Positions 30,422 to 43,035 are shown, counted from the first letter of the stretch. The stretch is 64,000 nt of DNA from Haliangium sp050303215 (GCF_050303215.1 NZ_JBNLBH010000080.1:15300-79299), one strand, 5' to 3'. Numbers and translations: made by a program. Notes: generated from the sequence alone by a model not told the origin.

Positions 30422-30441
30422 CCCGACCGCGGCGGCCGGGC
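30421..30441. terminator. Hairpin between convergent genes, possible terminator
   Basis: Imperfect inverted repeat (GCCCG then CC, 5-nt loop, GG then CGGGC with one mismatch) starting at the stop of the DsbA-like gene and preceding the convergent S9 peptidase stop. No T-run. Confidence 0.3.
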
Positions 30442-30490
30442 GTGTCTGTCGTCCGCGTGGGAGAGCGGGCCCGCGCGTGGGCTCGCGCGG

Positions 30491-33262
<2,772 letters not shown>

Positions 33263-33409
33263 ATCGTTGCTCCTGCTGACGTTTTCGAAAACAGCGACTG
33301 AATAGCGCAACCCGAGCGCGAGCGCCACCTGTGCGTGCTTGCCCGTTGTGTCAGTTGGCAGTACGGTACAGAGCGTTTCGAGGCGGCGCGCAAATGAGAG
33401 GTAGGTTGC

Positions 33410-36400
33410 GTGAGTCGAGACTGGCGAATTCGAGGAGATCGAGACCCCGGCAGTGACCAGTTCGACTGGCGGGGCTTGGCTCACGAGCGCGGCCTGTCCG
33501 GCCATGTGGCCCGGCAGATTCTGCAGCAGGCAGTGCGGCGCGCGGCCGCGGAGCCGTGGCGGATTCGGGCGGTGTACGTTCAGCTCCTGGCCCAGCACGC
33601 GCGCGCGGCCCGCCGGCCCACGCCGGGCAAGGTCACGCGCACCATGCGCCAGGCGGCCGATCCGGATCGTCCCGCCGAGTTGGGACCGAGCGAGGCCGAC
33701 GATGCCCCCCTCGGACCGGGCAAACTCACCCTCAGCGAGCAGCTCGGGCGGCCGCGGCGCGGCTTCGGGCGGGCCGTGGGCCCGGGCAAGGTCACGCTCA
33801 CGTCGTACCTGTCGCCGCGCCGCCGGACCGGTGGGGTCGCCGGTGCGGCCGGTGTTGATGGTGCTGCCGGCGTCGATAGCGTCGATGGAGGCGACAGCGC
33901 CGAGGCGGCCGAGCGCCACCCAGCACCGACGTTCAGTCCGGTGGCCCCGGCCCCCGGCCTCGACGCCGTGCTGTTCCCGTCCGGTCCGGCCGCGCGCGCT
34001 CCCCAGTCCCAGACCGAGCGCGCCCAGGTCGCCCAGGCCATGCTCGCCCGCAGCCGCGGCCAGCCCTTGCCAGCCGAGCTGGCCGCCCGTATGGGCACCT
34101 TGCTCGGGGCCGACTTCAGCCGGGTCCGGGTCCACACCGACGCCGCCGCCGACGCCGCCGCTGCCGCCGTGCGGGCGCGCGCGTTCGCGGTCGGGTCCGA
34201 CATCTACTTTGCGCGTGGCCAGTATCGACCTGGCACCCCCGCGGGCGACGAGCTGCTCACCCACGAGCTCACCCACGTGGTGCAGCATCAGCAAGGGCGC
34301 ATCCCGGCCCACGCCGGGCGTGGGCTCGCGGTCAGCCGGCGCGACGACGTGCTCGAGCGGGAGGCCGCGCTCCAGGCCTCCGAGGCCGCGGCTTTCGGGT
34401 TCTTGACCGACGCGTCGAAGTTGGCCCCGCTGCTGGCCAAGTCAGACCCCGGCGAAGACCTGCCTGCCGGCGACGATGAACTCGGCGCCCGCGGCGGGCC
34501 CGAGGTCGACCACCGCGCCGGCGACCAGGCCGAGCAGCGCGCAGATGCCGGCGATCGTGGACGCACCGAGGCCGACGCTGACCGGCCAAACCGGCTCGAT
34601 GGCTTCAGCCGCCGCGAGCGCATCGGCCTGGCCGCGGCGACCTGGGGCACGGCCACTGCCCTCGACGCGCTCGGACGCGCCGGCCTGGTCGCGCCCGGGC
34701 CGGCATCCGCCGGATCCGCCCAGTCGTCCGAGAACGGCACCATCATGACCGGTGGCCTGTGGGACGCCATGGCGGAGGGGGCGTCGTCGACCTGGAACTC
34801 GGTCACCGGCGCGGCCGAGGACGCCTGGGATACGGTCACCGAGCTCGGCGCCGACGCCATCTTGGCCCTGATCCGCGCGGTCGCGCCCGACCTGGCCGAG
34901 CTCATTGCCAACGGCCCCGCCGCGCTCATCCAGGAGACCCTGGTCGGAGCGGTCAGCGGCTGGCTGGGCGGCCTCTTCGGCGGGATCGCCGGCGGCGACG
35001 TGATGTCGCAGCTCGGCGGCTCCCTGGCCCAGATCCTGGGCGTGTTGCAGGCCGCGGCCAGCGGCGACCCCGGCTGCTGCGAGACCTTCCGGGGCTGGAT
35101 GGAGGGCCTGACCAGCCTGGTCACGGACGTCATCCACCACCCCGTACTCGAGGCCATGCGGGGCGTGTTCGTCACCATCAACGACACCCTGTTCGAGCTG
35201 TGGCAGTTGGTCGTGGCGCCCCAGTTCGACGCCCTGGCCGCCATCCTGGGCGGGGCCTGGGACGCGGTCACCGGCCTGGTCGACCTCATCGGCGGCTGGA
35301 TCGGCGCCGCCCGCGACGTCGCCGAGGGCGCGTGGGACCTCATCAGCGACGCGCTCGGCATCGCCGACGACGGCGAGGGCGGCCTGTGGTCCATGATCAC
35401 CGACGCCGCGTCCGGCATCTGGGACGACATCAAGGCCACCATGGAGCCCATCATGGGCCCGCTCGAGACCGTGGCCGGGGTGCTGGCCATGCTCACCCCG
35501 TTCGGGCCCATCTACGCCCTGATCGAGGTCGTGCCCGAGGTCGTGAACGCAATCGGCTGGCTGTCCGAACACTGGGGCGACGACGACCTCATCGCCCAAG
35601 CCGACCAGGTCGGCGGCGACCTCCTGCCCGGCCTGGCCCGCGCCGTCACCGGCTTCGACGCCGCGCTCACCGGCGCGACCACCTGGCTGGTCGACACCTT
35701 CACCCAGCTCGGCACCGGCATGCTCCAGCTCGCGAGCGCGGCCACCGGCATCCCCCTGGTGAGCATGGCCGCCGGCTTCTTGCAAGGTGTGTCCGAGCTC
35801 ACCCAGAGCGTCATCACCTGGGCCGGCGAGGCCCTGGGCGCGGCCGCCGAGTGGGTCGGCCAGACCGCGTCGGACATCTGGGACTACATCCGGCCCATCT
35901 GCGAGGTCCTGTGCAGCCTGGCCCTGTGCGCCGTCAACCCGGCCATGATCCCGGTCGTGCTCGCCGGCTGGGCCTGGCGCCTCATCCCCGACTGTTACAA
36001 GGGGCCGATCATCGACTTCCTGCTCGATGTCGTCATCGAGCTACTCGAGGCCAGCCCCGACCTGGTCATGTTCGGGCCCCTGTGGGTCGCGCTCAAGCCG
36101 GGTGTGATCGGCTTCCTGCGCACCTTCCGCGGCCAGGACACCGAGGTCAAGGTCGCCGTCAGCGACAAGTTCGCGCGCATCCTGTCCGGCAGCAGCCTGG
36201 GCTTCGTGGCCGGCTTCGTGGTCGGCTTCCTGCGCGGGCTGTGGGAGGGGCTTACCGACCCCTTCGTGATGATCTACACGCTGGTGACGGGACTGGGGAG
36301 TCTGGTGTCGTGGCTCGCCAACCTCGCCGCCGGGCCGCAGGGGAGCGGCGCGGGCGCGGGCGGCGGAGGCGCGTCCGGGGAGGGCACGGCGACGGCCACG

Positions 36401-38701
36401 GAGACCGGCGCGGGCGGCGCGACGCCGGCGACGGCCACGGGGACCGGTGCAGGCGGCGCGAGCCCGGGCGCGACCGGGGCCGGTCCAAGCGCGACCGGGA
36501 CCGCGCCCGCTGCGCCCGCGAGCCAGCCCGCGAGCACCGCGGCCAGCGGGTCGAGTCAGCCCAATGCAGTCAGCCAGGAGCTGTCGGCGCGGGCCTCGGC
36601 CATGTGGGCCGAGCTCGGGCCCGAGGTCGCGACCATCACGGCCTCGTTCTGGCCCGCGGTCGAGGCCTTCTTCGCCGGCGACGGCAGCATGGGCTTCGAC
36701 GGCCTGGTGGCCAAGTTCCAAGAGATCTGGCCGACCATTCAGGGCGCCATCCAAGATGCTGGAGGCGCCTTGGCCCAGGAGATGTGCGCCTGGTTCATGC
36801 GCGACGACGCCGAGTACGAGATCGGCGACGGCATCGGCTGGCTGACCGGCACCGTCGTGTTCGAGCTGGTGCTCTTGTACTTCACTGCCGGCGCGGGCAC
36901 CGCTCTGGTCGAGGGCAGCCGGGCGCTCAAGTACTTCATCAAGGCGATCGACTGGACCGGCGAGGCCCTGGGCGCGGCCTTTAAGCTCATCGGCAAGGTC
37001 GGCGGCTGGATCATGGACATGGTGCGCGCCCTCGGACGCATGGTCGGCTCGGCCGCATCGGGCCCGTTGCGCGCGATCATGGACGCGCTGGAGCGCGTGG
37101 CCGGCAAGCTCGTGCAGTGGGCCGACGAGCTGTTCGGCCTGGCCCGCCGCGGCGGCGACGAGGCCGGGGACATCGCGCGCCACGCCGACGAGGCCGGAGA
37201 CATCGCGCGCCACGCCGACGAGGCCGGGGACATCGCGCGCCACGCCGACGAGGCCGGGGACGCAGCGAGGCACGCGGACGAGGCGGGCGACGGGGCGCGG
37301 CACGCGGACGAGGCGGGCGACGGGGCGCGGCACACGGACGAGGCGGGCGACGGGGCGCGGCACGCGGACGAGGCACCGGACATGACCGAGAAGCTACGGG
37401 TCGCGGCGTTGGCCAAGGTCATGTCTGATGGGCTTGAAGCTGTCGGCACGCCGGCGCGTGCCATCGTGGAGGCGCTGGAAGCCAGCTTCATGCCGCGCTA
37501 CCGGTGGATCCGGCGCTTCGAGGCGGAGGGGCACGGGACCCAATCGTTGATCTACATGATCGCGAGCAAGATCCTTGTGGACGAGGTTCGCTCAGACCTC
37601 CCCGAGGGACTCACCGGCTTACCGGACTCGAGGATCAACCAGCTCATCCCCGATGGAGCCAACCGTGATGAGGTCATTGCCTTCCTCGCCCGGCTGGAGG
37701 AGGATGTCGGTGCTGACACCCTCTCTCGCCTCGCGCTGGACTTGGATGGGCCGGCCATCCGAGAGCTGGCTGACAGCCTCGGGCCTGACACATTGCGTCG
37801 CTTGGCTTCGGATCTACCAGCCTCGACGATTCAACGCCTCGACTCAACGCTGGGCAAGGATGTGATCGATGCACTTCTCGAGCGCGAACTCGGTCCCACT
37901 TCGATCGATGTTCTGAGTGGTCGATTGGGCCCTGATGCGTTGTCCGAGATCGCTGCAGCTCAAGCCGATGACATGGGAGAGATCCTTGGCCGGCATCTCT
38001 TGGGAGCCACTGACGAGACATTCGACACCGCGCGTAGGCTCCTCGATGACCCCCGGAATACATGGATGAAGGAAGGATTCGAGGGGAGATTGACAGCGCT
38101 CCAGGAGGAATGGGACGAACTCGCTGTATTGTTGCGAGAAGATCCGACGCTCGCGCTCGACGAACTCGATCGCGTGCTGGCGGAGACTCGGACGATTCAG
38201 CAACAGGTCGCCGAGATAGCGGCGAACCCGCGCGCAGCTCGCGTTCGGGACATCGTCACGAGCGACACGACCTCACATTCGGTCGACTCCGTGGAAGATG
38301 CTGTCCAGGTCGGACTGGCCAACGGGACTCACCGGCAGAAGGATCTCACCATCCGCGGAGGTGCCAGTGAACAGTCGGTGGTTGACGCCGTGGAGGGCGC
38401 GGGGCTAGAACGCTTCCAGCATGCAGAGGTACGGTTCGATCCCGAGACAGGCGCGATCACTTGTATCCCGCCTGATCATCCTATGGCCGACGAGTTGATC
38501 GAAAAGGCTCAGACCCGGGGAGGGGACGACTTCTGGCATGGGCGCGAGCCGTGGAAGCCGGGTCTGTCCGAAGGTGGCAAGATGCAGCCGGGACAATATC
38601 GAATCGACGATGGTCACACATACGACGTTAACAACCCGCATCAAGAGCGCCACCTTCATATCTACAATTTGAGTGGCGGCGAAACCCTCATCTTTCTGTG
38701 A
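33410..38701 (+). CDS. DUF4157 (eCIS core) modular toxin-like protein with repeat tract and distinct C-terminal domain
   Basis: A 1763-residue protein, GTG start. Residues 1-200 hold three short PGK-V/L-T motifs (about 70, 101 and 123). About 204-290 is the DUF4157 domain, with LGADFSRVRVHTD and the zincin motif HELTH (His285, Glu286, His289). The middle (about 300-1245) is rich in Trp, Gly and long hydrophobic segments (for example near 845, 930 and 1140), suggesting membrane-active or packed helices. Residues 1250-1324 are seven 10-residue DEAGDIARHA-type repeats. The last about 440 residues are a different, less GC-rich domain ending in HLHIYN. DUF4157 marks cargo of extracellular contractile injection systems and related polymorphic toxins. 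The C-terminus is the likely effector, with immunity downstream. No injection-system structural gene is in the window. Toxin activity is not identified. Confidence 0.87.
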   Translation: MSRDWRIRGDRDPGSDQFDWRGLAHERGLSGHVARQILQQAVRRAAAEPWRIRAVYVQLLAQHARAARRPTPGKVTRTMRQAADPDRPAELGPSEADDAPLGPGKLTLSEQLGRPRRGFGRAVGPGKVTLTSYLSPRRRTGGVAGAAGVDGAAGVDSVDGGDSAEAAERHPAPTFSPVAPAPGLDAVLFPSGPAARAPQSQTERAQVAQAMLARSRGQPLPAELAARMGTLLGADFSRVRVHTDAAADAAAAAVRARAFAVGSDIYFARGQYRPGTPAGDELLTHELTHVVQHQQGRIPAHAGRGLAVSRRDDVLEREAALQASEAAAFGFLTDASKLAPLLAKSDPGEDLPAGDDELGARGGPEVDHRAGDQAEQRADAGDRGRTEADADRPNRLDGFSRRERIGLAAATWGTATALDALGRAGLVAPGPASAGSAQSSENGTIMTGGLWDAMAEGASSTWNSVTGAAEDAWDTVTELGADAILALIRAVAPDLAELIANGPAALIQETLVGAVSGWLGGLFGGIAGGDVMSQLGGSLAQILGVLQAAASGDPGCCETFRGWMEGLTSLVTDVIHHPVLEAMRGVFVTINDTLFELWQLVVAPQFDALAAILGGAWDAVTGLVDLIGGWIGAARDVAEGAWDLISDALGIADDGEGGLWSMITDAASGIWDDIKATMEPIMGPLETVAGVLAMLTPFGPIYALIEVVPEVVNAIGWLSEHWGDDDLIAQADQVGGDLLPGLARAVTGFDAALTGATTWLVDTFTQLGTGMLQLASAATGIPLVSMAAGFLQGVSELTQSVITWAGEALGAAAEWVGQTASDIWDYIRPICEVLCSLALCAVNPAMIPVVLAGWAWRLIPDCYKGPIIDFLLDVVIELLEASPDLVMFGPLWVALKPGVIGFLRTFRGQDTEVKVAVSDKFARILSGSSLGFVAGFVVGFLRGLWEGLTDPFVMIYTLVTGLGSLVSWLANLAAGPQGSGAGAGGGGASGEGTATATETGAGGATPATATGTGAGGASPGATGAGPSATGTAPAAPASQPASTAASGSSQPNAVSQELSARASAMWAELGPEVATITASFWPAVEAFFAGDGSMGFDGLVAKFQEIWPTIQGAIQDAGGALAQEMCAWFMRDDAEYEIGDGIGWLTGTVVFELVLLYFTAGAGTALVEGSRALKYFIKAIDWTGEALGAAFKLIGKVGGWIMDMVRALGRMVGSAASGPLRAIMDALERVAGKLVQWADELFGLARRGGDEAGDIARHADEAGDIARHADEAGDIARHADEAGDAARHADEAGDGARHADEAGDGARHTDEAGDGARHADEAPDMTEKLRVAALAKVMSDGLEAVGTPARAIVEALEASFMPRYRWIRRFEAEGHGTQSLIYMIASKILVDEVRSDLPEGLTGLPDSRINQLIPDGANRDEVIAFLARLEEDVGADTLSRLALDLDGPAIRELADSLGPDTLRRLASDLPASTIQRLDSTLGKDVIDALLERELGPTSIDVLSGRLGPDALSEIAAAQADDMGEILGRHLLGATDETFDTARRLLDDPRNTWMKEGFEGRLTALQEEWDELAVLLREDPTLALDELDRVLAETRTIQQQVAEIAANPRAARVRDIVTSDTTSHSVDSVEDAVQVGLANGTHRQKDLTIRGGASEQSVVDAVEGAGLERFQHAEVRFDPETGAITCIPPDHPMADELIEKAQTRGGDDFWHGREPWKPGLSEGGKMQPGQYRIDDGHTYDVNNPHQERHLHIYNLSGGETLIFL
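37157..37381. repeat. 7 x 30-bp in-frame tandem repeat at the toxin domain boundary
   Basis: Seven 30-bp units from 37157 plus a partial eighth. Each codes for ten residues of the pattern D-E-A-G-D-x-A-R-H-A; the first three copies read I at the variable site, then A, then G three times. The tract separates the very GC-rich body of the DUF4157 protein from its less GC-rich C-terminal domain. It is both a flexible linker and a natural recombination site. Confidence 0.95.
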
Positions 38702-39489
38702 CTCGGATGCAACTAGGACTCGAAATCGTCCCGCCTGATCCAGGTCGAAGCCTGGGTGGATTGCTGCAAGCGTTTCGCCAGTACTCACGCGCGCATCAGG
38801 TCCGCATCTCGGGCCACCTCCATCAGGTGAGCTACGGTGACGAGTCGGGCGACCTTGCCGGACCGCTTGCCGAAGTCGAGGTGAGGGCCTCTGAGTGTGT
38901 CGCCTGGCACGCAAAATCACACCATATCGCCGATCGCCGGGTCGCCCCTTCGCTCTATGCCGAGTGGATGAATCGCCTCGCCATTCCTCGCTACCGCCTC
39001 ATCGTGGACGACTCCATCAGCGACAGCGAGGAGTTCGTGAGTAGTTTGCGTGATGAATTGGGGCTCGCAGTGGAGACTGTTCGGGTGCCGGTCGACATTC
39101 CGCCGAAAGAGGAGCTCTCGCGGCGACCCGAGATGGCTGTTCGTCGGTTCCTAGAGTGGGCTCAACACGCCTCACACAGCTATCACTGCGCCGACTTCGC
39201 GGCGAACCAACTCGCTGACGTGATCGGCGCGGTGGTCTTGGGGCGCCACGACGATGTCGTGATCACGGATGCCGTGACTTCGCCTACTGCGAACGTCATC
39301 AGACGGATCGCAGACTTTGTCTCGGACGACGACAGGTATCCTGAAGTCACACCCGCGCTGGACTATCTTCTGGAGGGCGGCATGATCGCCAAGGTACTGA
39401 TAGAAGCGGGCAGATTGACGGTCGGTTTGTCGCTCGCAACCTCGCGACGCGTCGAGGCTCGCTTGAGCGCTCCGATGGAGTCTGAGTGA
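38698..39489 (+). CDS. Hypothetical protein coupled to the toxin gene, candidate immunity protein
   Basis: A 263-residue soluble protein, family not recognised. The first half is mixed alpha/beta (LIVDDSISDSEEFVSSLRDE), the second has a helical segment with HCADFAANQLADVIGAVV. Its GTG overlaps the stop of the DUF4157 toxin gene by 4 bp, the classic position for a cognate immunity protein. Codon use is less GC-rich and continuous with the toxin C-terminus, so both probably arrived together. A role as a second effector component cannot be excluded. Confidence 0.72.
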   Translation: MTRMQLGLEIVPPDPGRSLGGLLQAFRQYSRAHQVRISGHLHQVSYGDESGDLAGPLAEVEVRASECVAWHAKSHHIADRRVAPSLYAEWMNRLAIPRYRLIVDDSISDSEEFVSSLRDELGLAVETVRVPVDIPPKEELSRRPEMAVRRFLEWAQHASHSYHCADFAANQLADVIGAVVLGRHDDVVITDAVTSPTANVIRRIADFVSDDDRYPEVTPALDYLLEGGMIAKVLIEAGRLTVGLSLATSRRVEARLSAPMESE

Positions 39490-39606
39490 ACGTCCGTTCT
39501 GGGCTTCTCTTGGTGCACCGGTGAGTGACATCTCTCCTCCGCTAGCCCAACTCGTCGAGCGGCTCCGTGCAGTGGACGCTGATCCTATTTGCTGGAGCTG
39601 CATCAG

Positions 39607-39954
39607 GTGAGCGTCCTCGACGGCGTGCTCGCCTCGCTCACCACCGTGTCGAGCCTGGAACTGACCGGTCTGTTGCTCGAATGGCGGCGTGACTATTCCA
39701 ATGGTTCCTACTTGCTGCTGCAAGCCATCGCTGCCTTCGAGCTGGCCGGGCGGGTCGCCGAATCCTTCGCTCGACGTCTTTCTTGCTGGGACGACGACCC
39801 CGATTTCGTCGACGCGATCTTGGCAGCCGGAATCGAACGGTTCCGGTCACCGGTACGCGACTGGATCGTCGAACGGCCGGGTGTGCGCGCCCGCTTGTCA
39901 ACGGACACGGGTGATGAGCAGACACTGGAATGGCTGCGAGCTGTGGAGCCATGA
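39607..39954 (+). CDS. Hypothetical protein, possibly 5'-truncated by a frameshift
   Basis: A 115-residue helical protein (VSLDG-type start, then LTGLLLEWRRDYSNGSYLLL). GTG 39607 has a GGAG site 9-10 bp upstream. A second short frame beginning at GTG 39521 encodes about 22 helical residues (SDISPPLAQLVERLRAVDAD) and would join this frame after a single-base change near 39586-39590, giving a protein of about 144 residues. Either the true product is the short one, or the gene is frameshifted. It lies in the orphan-gene cassette behind the DUF4157 toxin. Function unknown. Confidence 0.6.
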   Translation: MSVLDGVLASLTTVSSLELTGLLLEWRRDYSNGSYLLLQAIAAFELAGRVAESFARRLSCWDDDPDFVDAILAAGIERFRSPVRDWIVERPGVRARLSTDTGDEQTLEWLRAVEP

Positions 39955-39976
39955 CTGCCTTGTGGAGCGCACCGTC

Positions 39977-40552
39977 GTGACCCGTGAGCAGATCGAGCCT
40001 CTCCTCGCCCGAGTGTTCCTGCATCGCTGGGACTACACCGAGGGAGACCGAGCGTACTTCGCGAACAAAGAGTCCGCAGTGAGGGCGTTCGCACAGGGGC
40101 TGGGCACGGTGCTCGAAGTCGCGCCGCGGGTGGAGGTTCCGATGAACCTTCAGAACTACTACAGCATCGAGGCGTGCCTGGACCGCAAGGTGGACCAGTT
40201 GCGGCACGCGATCGCATATGAACTCGTCGAAGCCCGGGGTGAGGTCTGCTACCTCAAGGTGCTCTGTAGCGTCATCTTGCCGGCCTGCGAGGCGAGATGG
40301 CATCGATACACGATCCGCGGGGGCGAGTTCGTCCACGAGAAGTATGCGCTCCTCGACGATGAGTGGTTGTCGAGGCAGGCCCGATTCGAACACGTGGTCA
40401 CGGAACTCCTTCACCTCGGAGAAGAACACCGGCTCACTGTCCTGGACCCAGTGGTTCTGCAGGCGTCGGTGGACTCCAGTTGGCCGGTCCCGTTCCCCGG
40501 CAACGAACAGCCAACCCTCCGGGACTTCATCTTCCCCGGCGTCATCGACTGA
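39977..40552 (+). CDS. Hypothetical protein of the toxin cassette
   Basis: A 191-residue soluble protein of unknown family, mixed alpha/beta, with a Trp/Tyr-rich middle (HRYTIRGGEFVHEKYALLDD). GTG 39977 is chosen because a GGAG site lies 9 bp upstream; GTG 39962 is in the same frame. Upstream codons in this frame read antisense-like low-complexity residues and are dropped. Composition matches the toxin C-terminal domain and the two preceding genes. Candidate orphan immunity protein by context only. Confidence 0.68.
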   Translation: MTREQIEPLLARVFLHRWDYTEGDRAYFANKESAVRAFAQGLGTVLEVAPRVEVPMNLQNYYSIEACLDRKVDQLRHAIAYELVEARGEVCYLKVLCSVILPACEARWHRYTIRGGEFVHEKYALLDDEWLSRQARFEHVVTELLHLGEEHRLTVLDPVVLQASVDSSWPVPFPGNEQPTLRDFIFPGVID

Positions 40553-40577
40553 CCGCGACCTTTGAGACCGAGGCATT

Positions 40578-42959
40578 ATGAAGGAAGCTCTTCGTGTCCA
40601 TACCGAGGAGTGCCTGCGCTGGGACGAACTTGCCCGTTATCGCCCGGAGTCCGGGCTCGCCTTCGAGAAGCACAGGTGGCTGTTTCCGCTGCGCAAGAGC
40701 GCGGCGCCGGGCGAAGCGGAGCTATTCGAGCGTGCTGGCAGCGTCGTGCTCCGCGATCGATACCTGCGGCTCGACGACGGACGTGAGCTGCCCGCTGCGG
40801 CCCTGGTCGACGCCGCTGCGATGCCGACGCTGGCGCGCGTGGTCCTGGCCGGTACCGATGCCGACGCGCTGGTCGCCGCGCTGGCGCGAGGTGATGCGCT
40901 CGGGCTACACGGCCCCGATAGCCAGCGCCGCCTCGCCACGGATTCCGCGACACCCGGGGAGTCGATCCAGCTAGGCACATACCGGGTCCCTGCGGCCAAG
41001 GCCGACGAGCTGTGCACGCTCCTCTCGGCCGAGCCGCGGCTGTACCTGCTTGCGAATCCGGTCGTGCCCATGTCCATGCAACTCCTGCGCAGCCTACGGA
41101 CCCTGTCTGGCGGCGCAGCGACCGGACAGACTCTGTCGTTTGCGCGATTCGCCGAGCTGGTGGCGGCCACGCGATGGCTGGCGACCAGCCTGGGGACGAC
41201 GCACGCACCCATGCCCGGCATCGTCATCTACGGTGGCCCCGAGTTGATCCCTGCCGTCCGGCACGCCGCTGCGGTGGCCGATGTCACCGTGCGTTGGCTC
41301 GACGAAGGCGATGCGGTCGATGGGAGTGACAGGTTGCGGACCAGTGAGGTGGTTCTCACCGCGGGTGAGCACGAGGCACTCCCAGGTTGGTCCGCGTTGC
41401 CCACCGACGACGGGAACAGATTAGATCTCGGCGGCTACAACCTCGCCCACTTGCCGGCGCGAGCTGAAGCGGCAGAGCTGGTGCTCGACGGCACGGCGGT
41501 CGTGGATCTCGCACCGCTCGGCGACTGGCCCAACCTCGTGAGCTTGTCCATGCGAGGGCCGAGACCGATATCGTTCGAGCCGCTCACCAAGCTGCGCTCC
41601 CTGAGCCTCGGATACACCAGCCCCGACCGCCTGCCCCAGCTATCACGTCTCCACGGGCTCGACTCGTTGCGCCTCGACGGAGCGCCGCTGGACCGGCTTG
41701 CGCCACTCGCAGGGTGCACAGAGCTGCGCTCACTCGAGCTGAGGCATACCTCGCTGTCGACGCTGGAAGGCCTCGGTGCGCTGCCTGCGCTGGAGCGCCT
41801 GAGCATCGAGATGTCCTCGGCACCGGCCGCGCTCGAACGCTTGGCCGAGTTGCCGCGACTCCGGGAGCTGTCACTCCATGTCGCCGGTCGCCTGGACGCT
41901 GCAGAGCTCCCCGAGCTTCCGGCGCTGAAGCGGCTGTCGATCTGCGGCCTCGACGGCCAGCCGCTCGCCCTCGACAACGTCGACACCCTGGCCCGATATC
42001 GCTCGCTCGAATCGCTCGCGCTGCGCGCCACCGACGTCCGTGACCTAGCGTGGTTGCCCGCGCTGGCGCACCTGACCGCGCTGGACCTGGCGGCGACTGA
42101 TGTCGAAGATCTCACACCGCTTCGTGGTCTGGCGCGCTTGCGCGAGCTCAGTCTGCATCTGGTCCCGGCGTCCGAAATCACCCCTATCGCCGAGCTGTCG
42201 GCGCTGGAAATCCTGGACGCCTCGGCGGTCGAGACCTTCACGCCCGACGTGCTGACGCACCTGCCGCGCCTGCGGGCGCTCCGCCTCGCCGACAGTCCGA
42301 TTTCCTCTATCGCGGAGCTACCGTGTCTGCCGGAAATCGATGCCCTCACCCTCGCCCACACCGGGGTGACGTCCCTGGATGGCCTGGAACGACTGCCGTG
42401 CTTGTCGCTGCTCGACCTGGCTGGCACCGGCGTCGAAGACATCGCCGGGCTCGGAGAGCAGGCCAGCCTGCGCACGCTGCGTCTCGTTGGCTGCCCAGTC
42501 TCGGACATCGGGCCCATCGGACGACTCAGCGGCCTCGTCGATCTCGACCTGTCGTCGACTCGCGTGAGCGACGTAGCCCCGCTCGCAGGCTGTGTCGCTC
42601 TCGAACGCCTCGGCCTCGCCCGGCTCTCGCTCTCGGACCTCGCTCCCATCGCCGCGTTGCCCAACCTGCGCGCCCTCGACCTTCACGGCGCGCAATTCTC
42701 TGACCCGGCCCCGCTCGGGAGCGTCTCGCGGTTGCGAACACTCGACATCACGGGCTCGACCCTGGACTCGCTGACCCCGCTGATCGAGCTGCGGCATCTG
42801 CGCGAACTGCGCGCAGGCTACCTCCCGTGCGGAGTCGATGCCTCACCTGCGCTGTCGCTATCGCCGTTGGCGCTGTTGACGCTGTCACCGAGCATCCTCG
42901 ACTCAGCTATCCAGACTCGGCTGGCGGCGCGGCATCACCTCGTCCTCATCGGGGAGTGA
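40578..42959 (+). CDS. Cytoplasmic leucine-rich-repeat protein
   Basis: A 793-residue protein without a signal peptide. Residues 1-280 are a unique N-terminal region; about 285-770 are 20 or so LRRs of the 21-23-residue type, with the pattern L-x-x-L-x-L-x-x-T-x-V/I-x-D/S-L-x-P-L (for example LTALDLAATDVEDLTPLRGL). The repeats make a long curved binding surface. Starting ATG 40578 follows a GAGG box. It sits in the cassette of small orphan genes behind the DUF4157 toxin and is more GC-rich than them, so it may be an older resident. Likely protein-protein interaction; a role in immunity or target recognition is inference. Confidence 0.88.
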   Translation: MKEALRVHTEECLRWDELARYRPESGLAFEKHRWLFPLRKSAAPGEAELFERAGSVVLRDRYLRLDDGRELPAAALVDAAAMPTLARVVLAGTDADALVAALARGDALGLHGPDSQRRLATDSATPGESIQLGTYRVPAAKADELCTLLSAEPRLYLLANPVVPMSMQLLRSLRTLSGGAATGQTLSFARFAELVAATRWLATSLGTTHAPMPGIVIYGGPELIPAVRHAAAVADVTVRWLDEGDAVDGSDRLRTSEVVLTAGEHEALPGWSALPTDDGNRLDLGGYNLAHLPARAEAAELVLDGTAVVDLAPLGDWPNLVSLSMRGPRPISFEPLTKLRSLSLGYTSPDRLPQLSRLHGLDSLRLDGAPLDRLAPLAGCTELRSLELRHTSLSTLEGLGALPALERLSIEMSSAPAALERLAELPRLRELSLHVAGRLDAAELPELPALKRLSICGLDGQPLALDNVDTLARYRSLESLALRATDVRDLAWLPALAHLTALDLAATDVEDLTPLRGLARLRELSLHLVPASEITPIAELSALEILDASAVETFTPDVLTHLPRLRALRLADSPISSIAELPCLPEIDALTLAHTGVTSLDGLERLPCLSLLDLAGTGVEDIAGLGEQASLRTLRLVGCPVSDIGPIGRLSGLVDLDLSSTRVSDVAPLAGCVALERLGLARLSLSDLAPIAALPNLRALDLHGAQFSDPAPLGSVSRLRTLDITGSTLDSLTPLIELRHLRELRAGYLPCGVDASPALSLSPLALLTLSPSILDSAIQTRLAARHHLVLIGE

Positions 42960-43035
42960 GCGAGCCGGCGCGCGAACGAGCATAATAAGCTGGGCGTCGA
43001 GCGATGACCTGACAGCCCGACGCACCGGTGACCCA

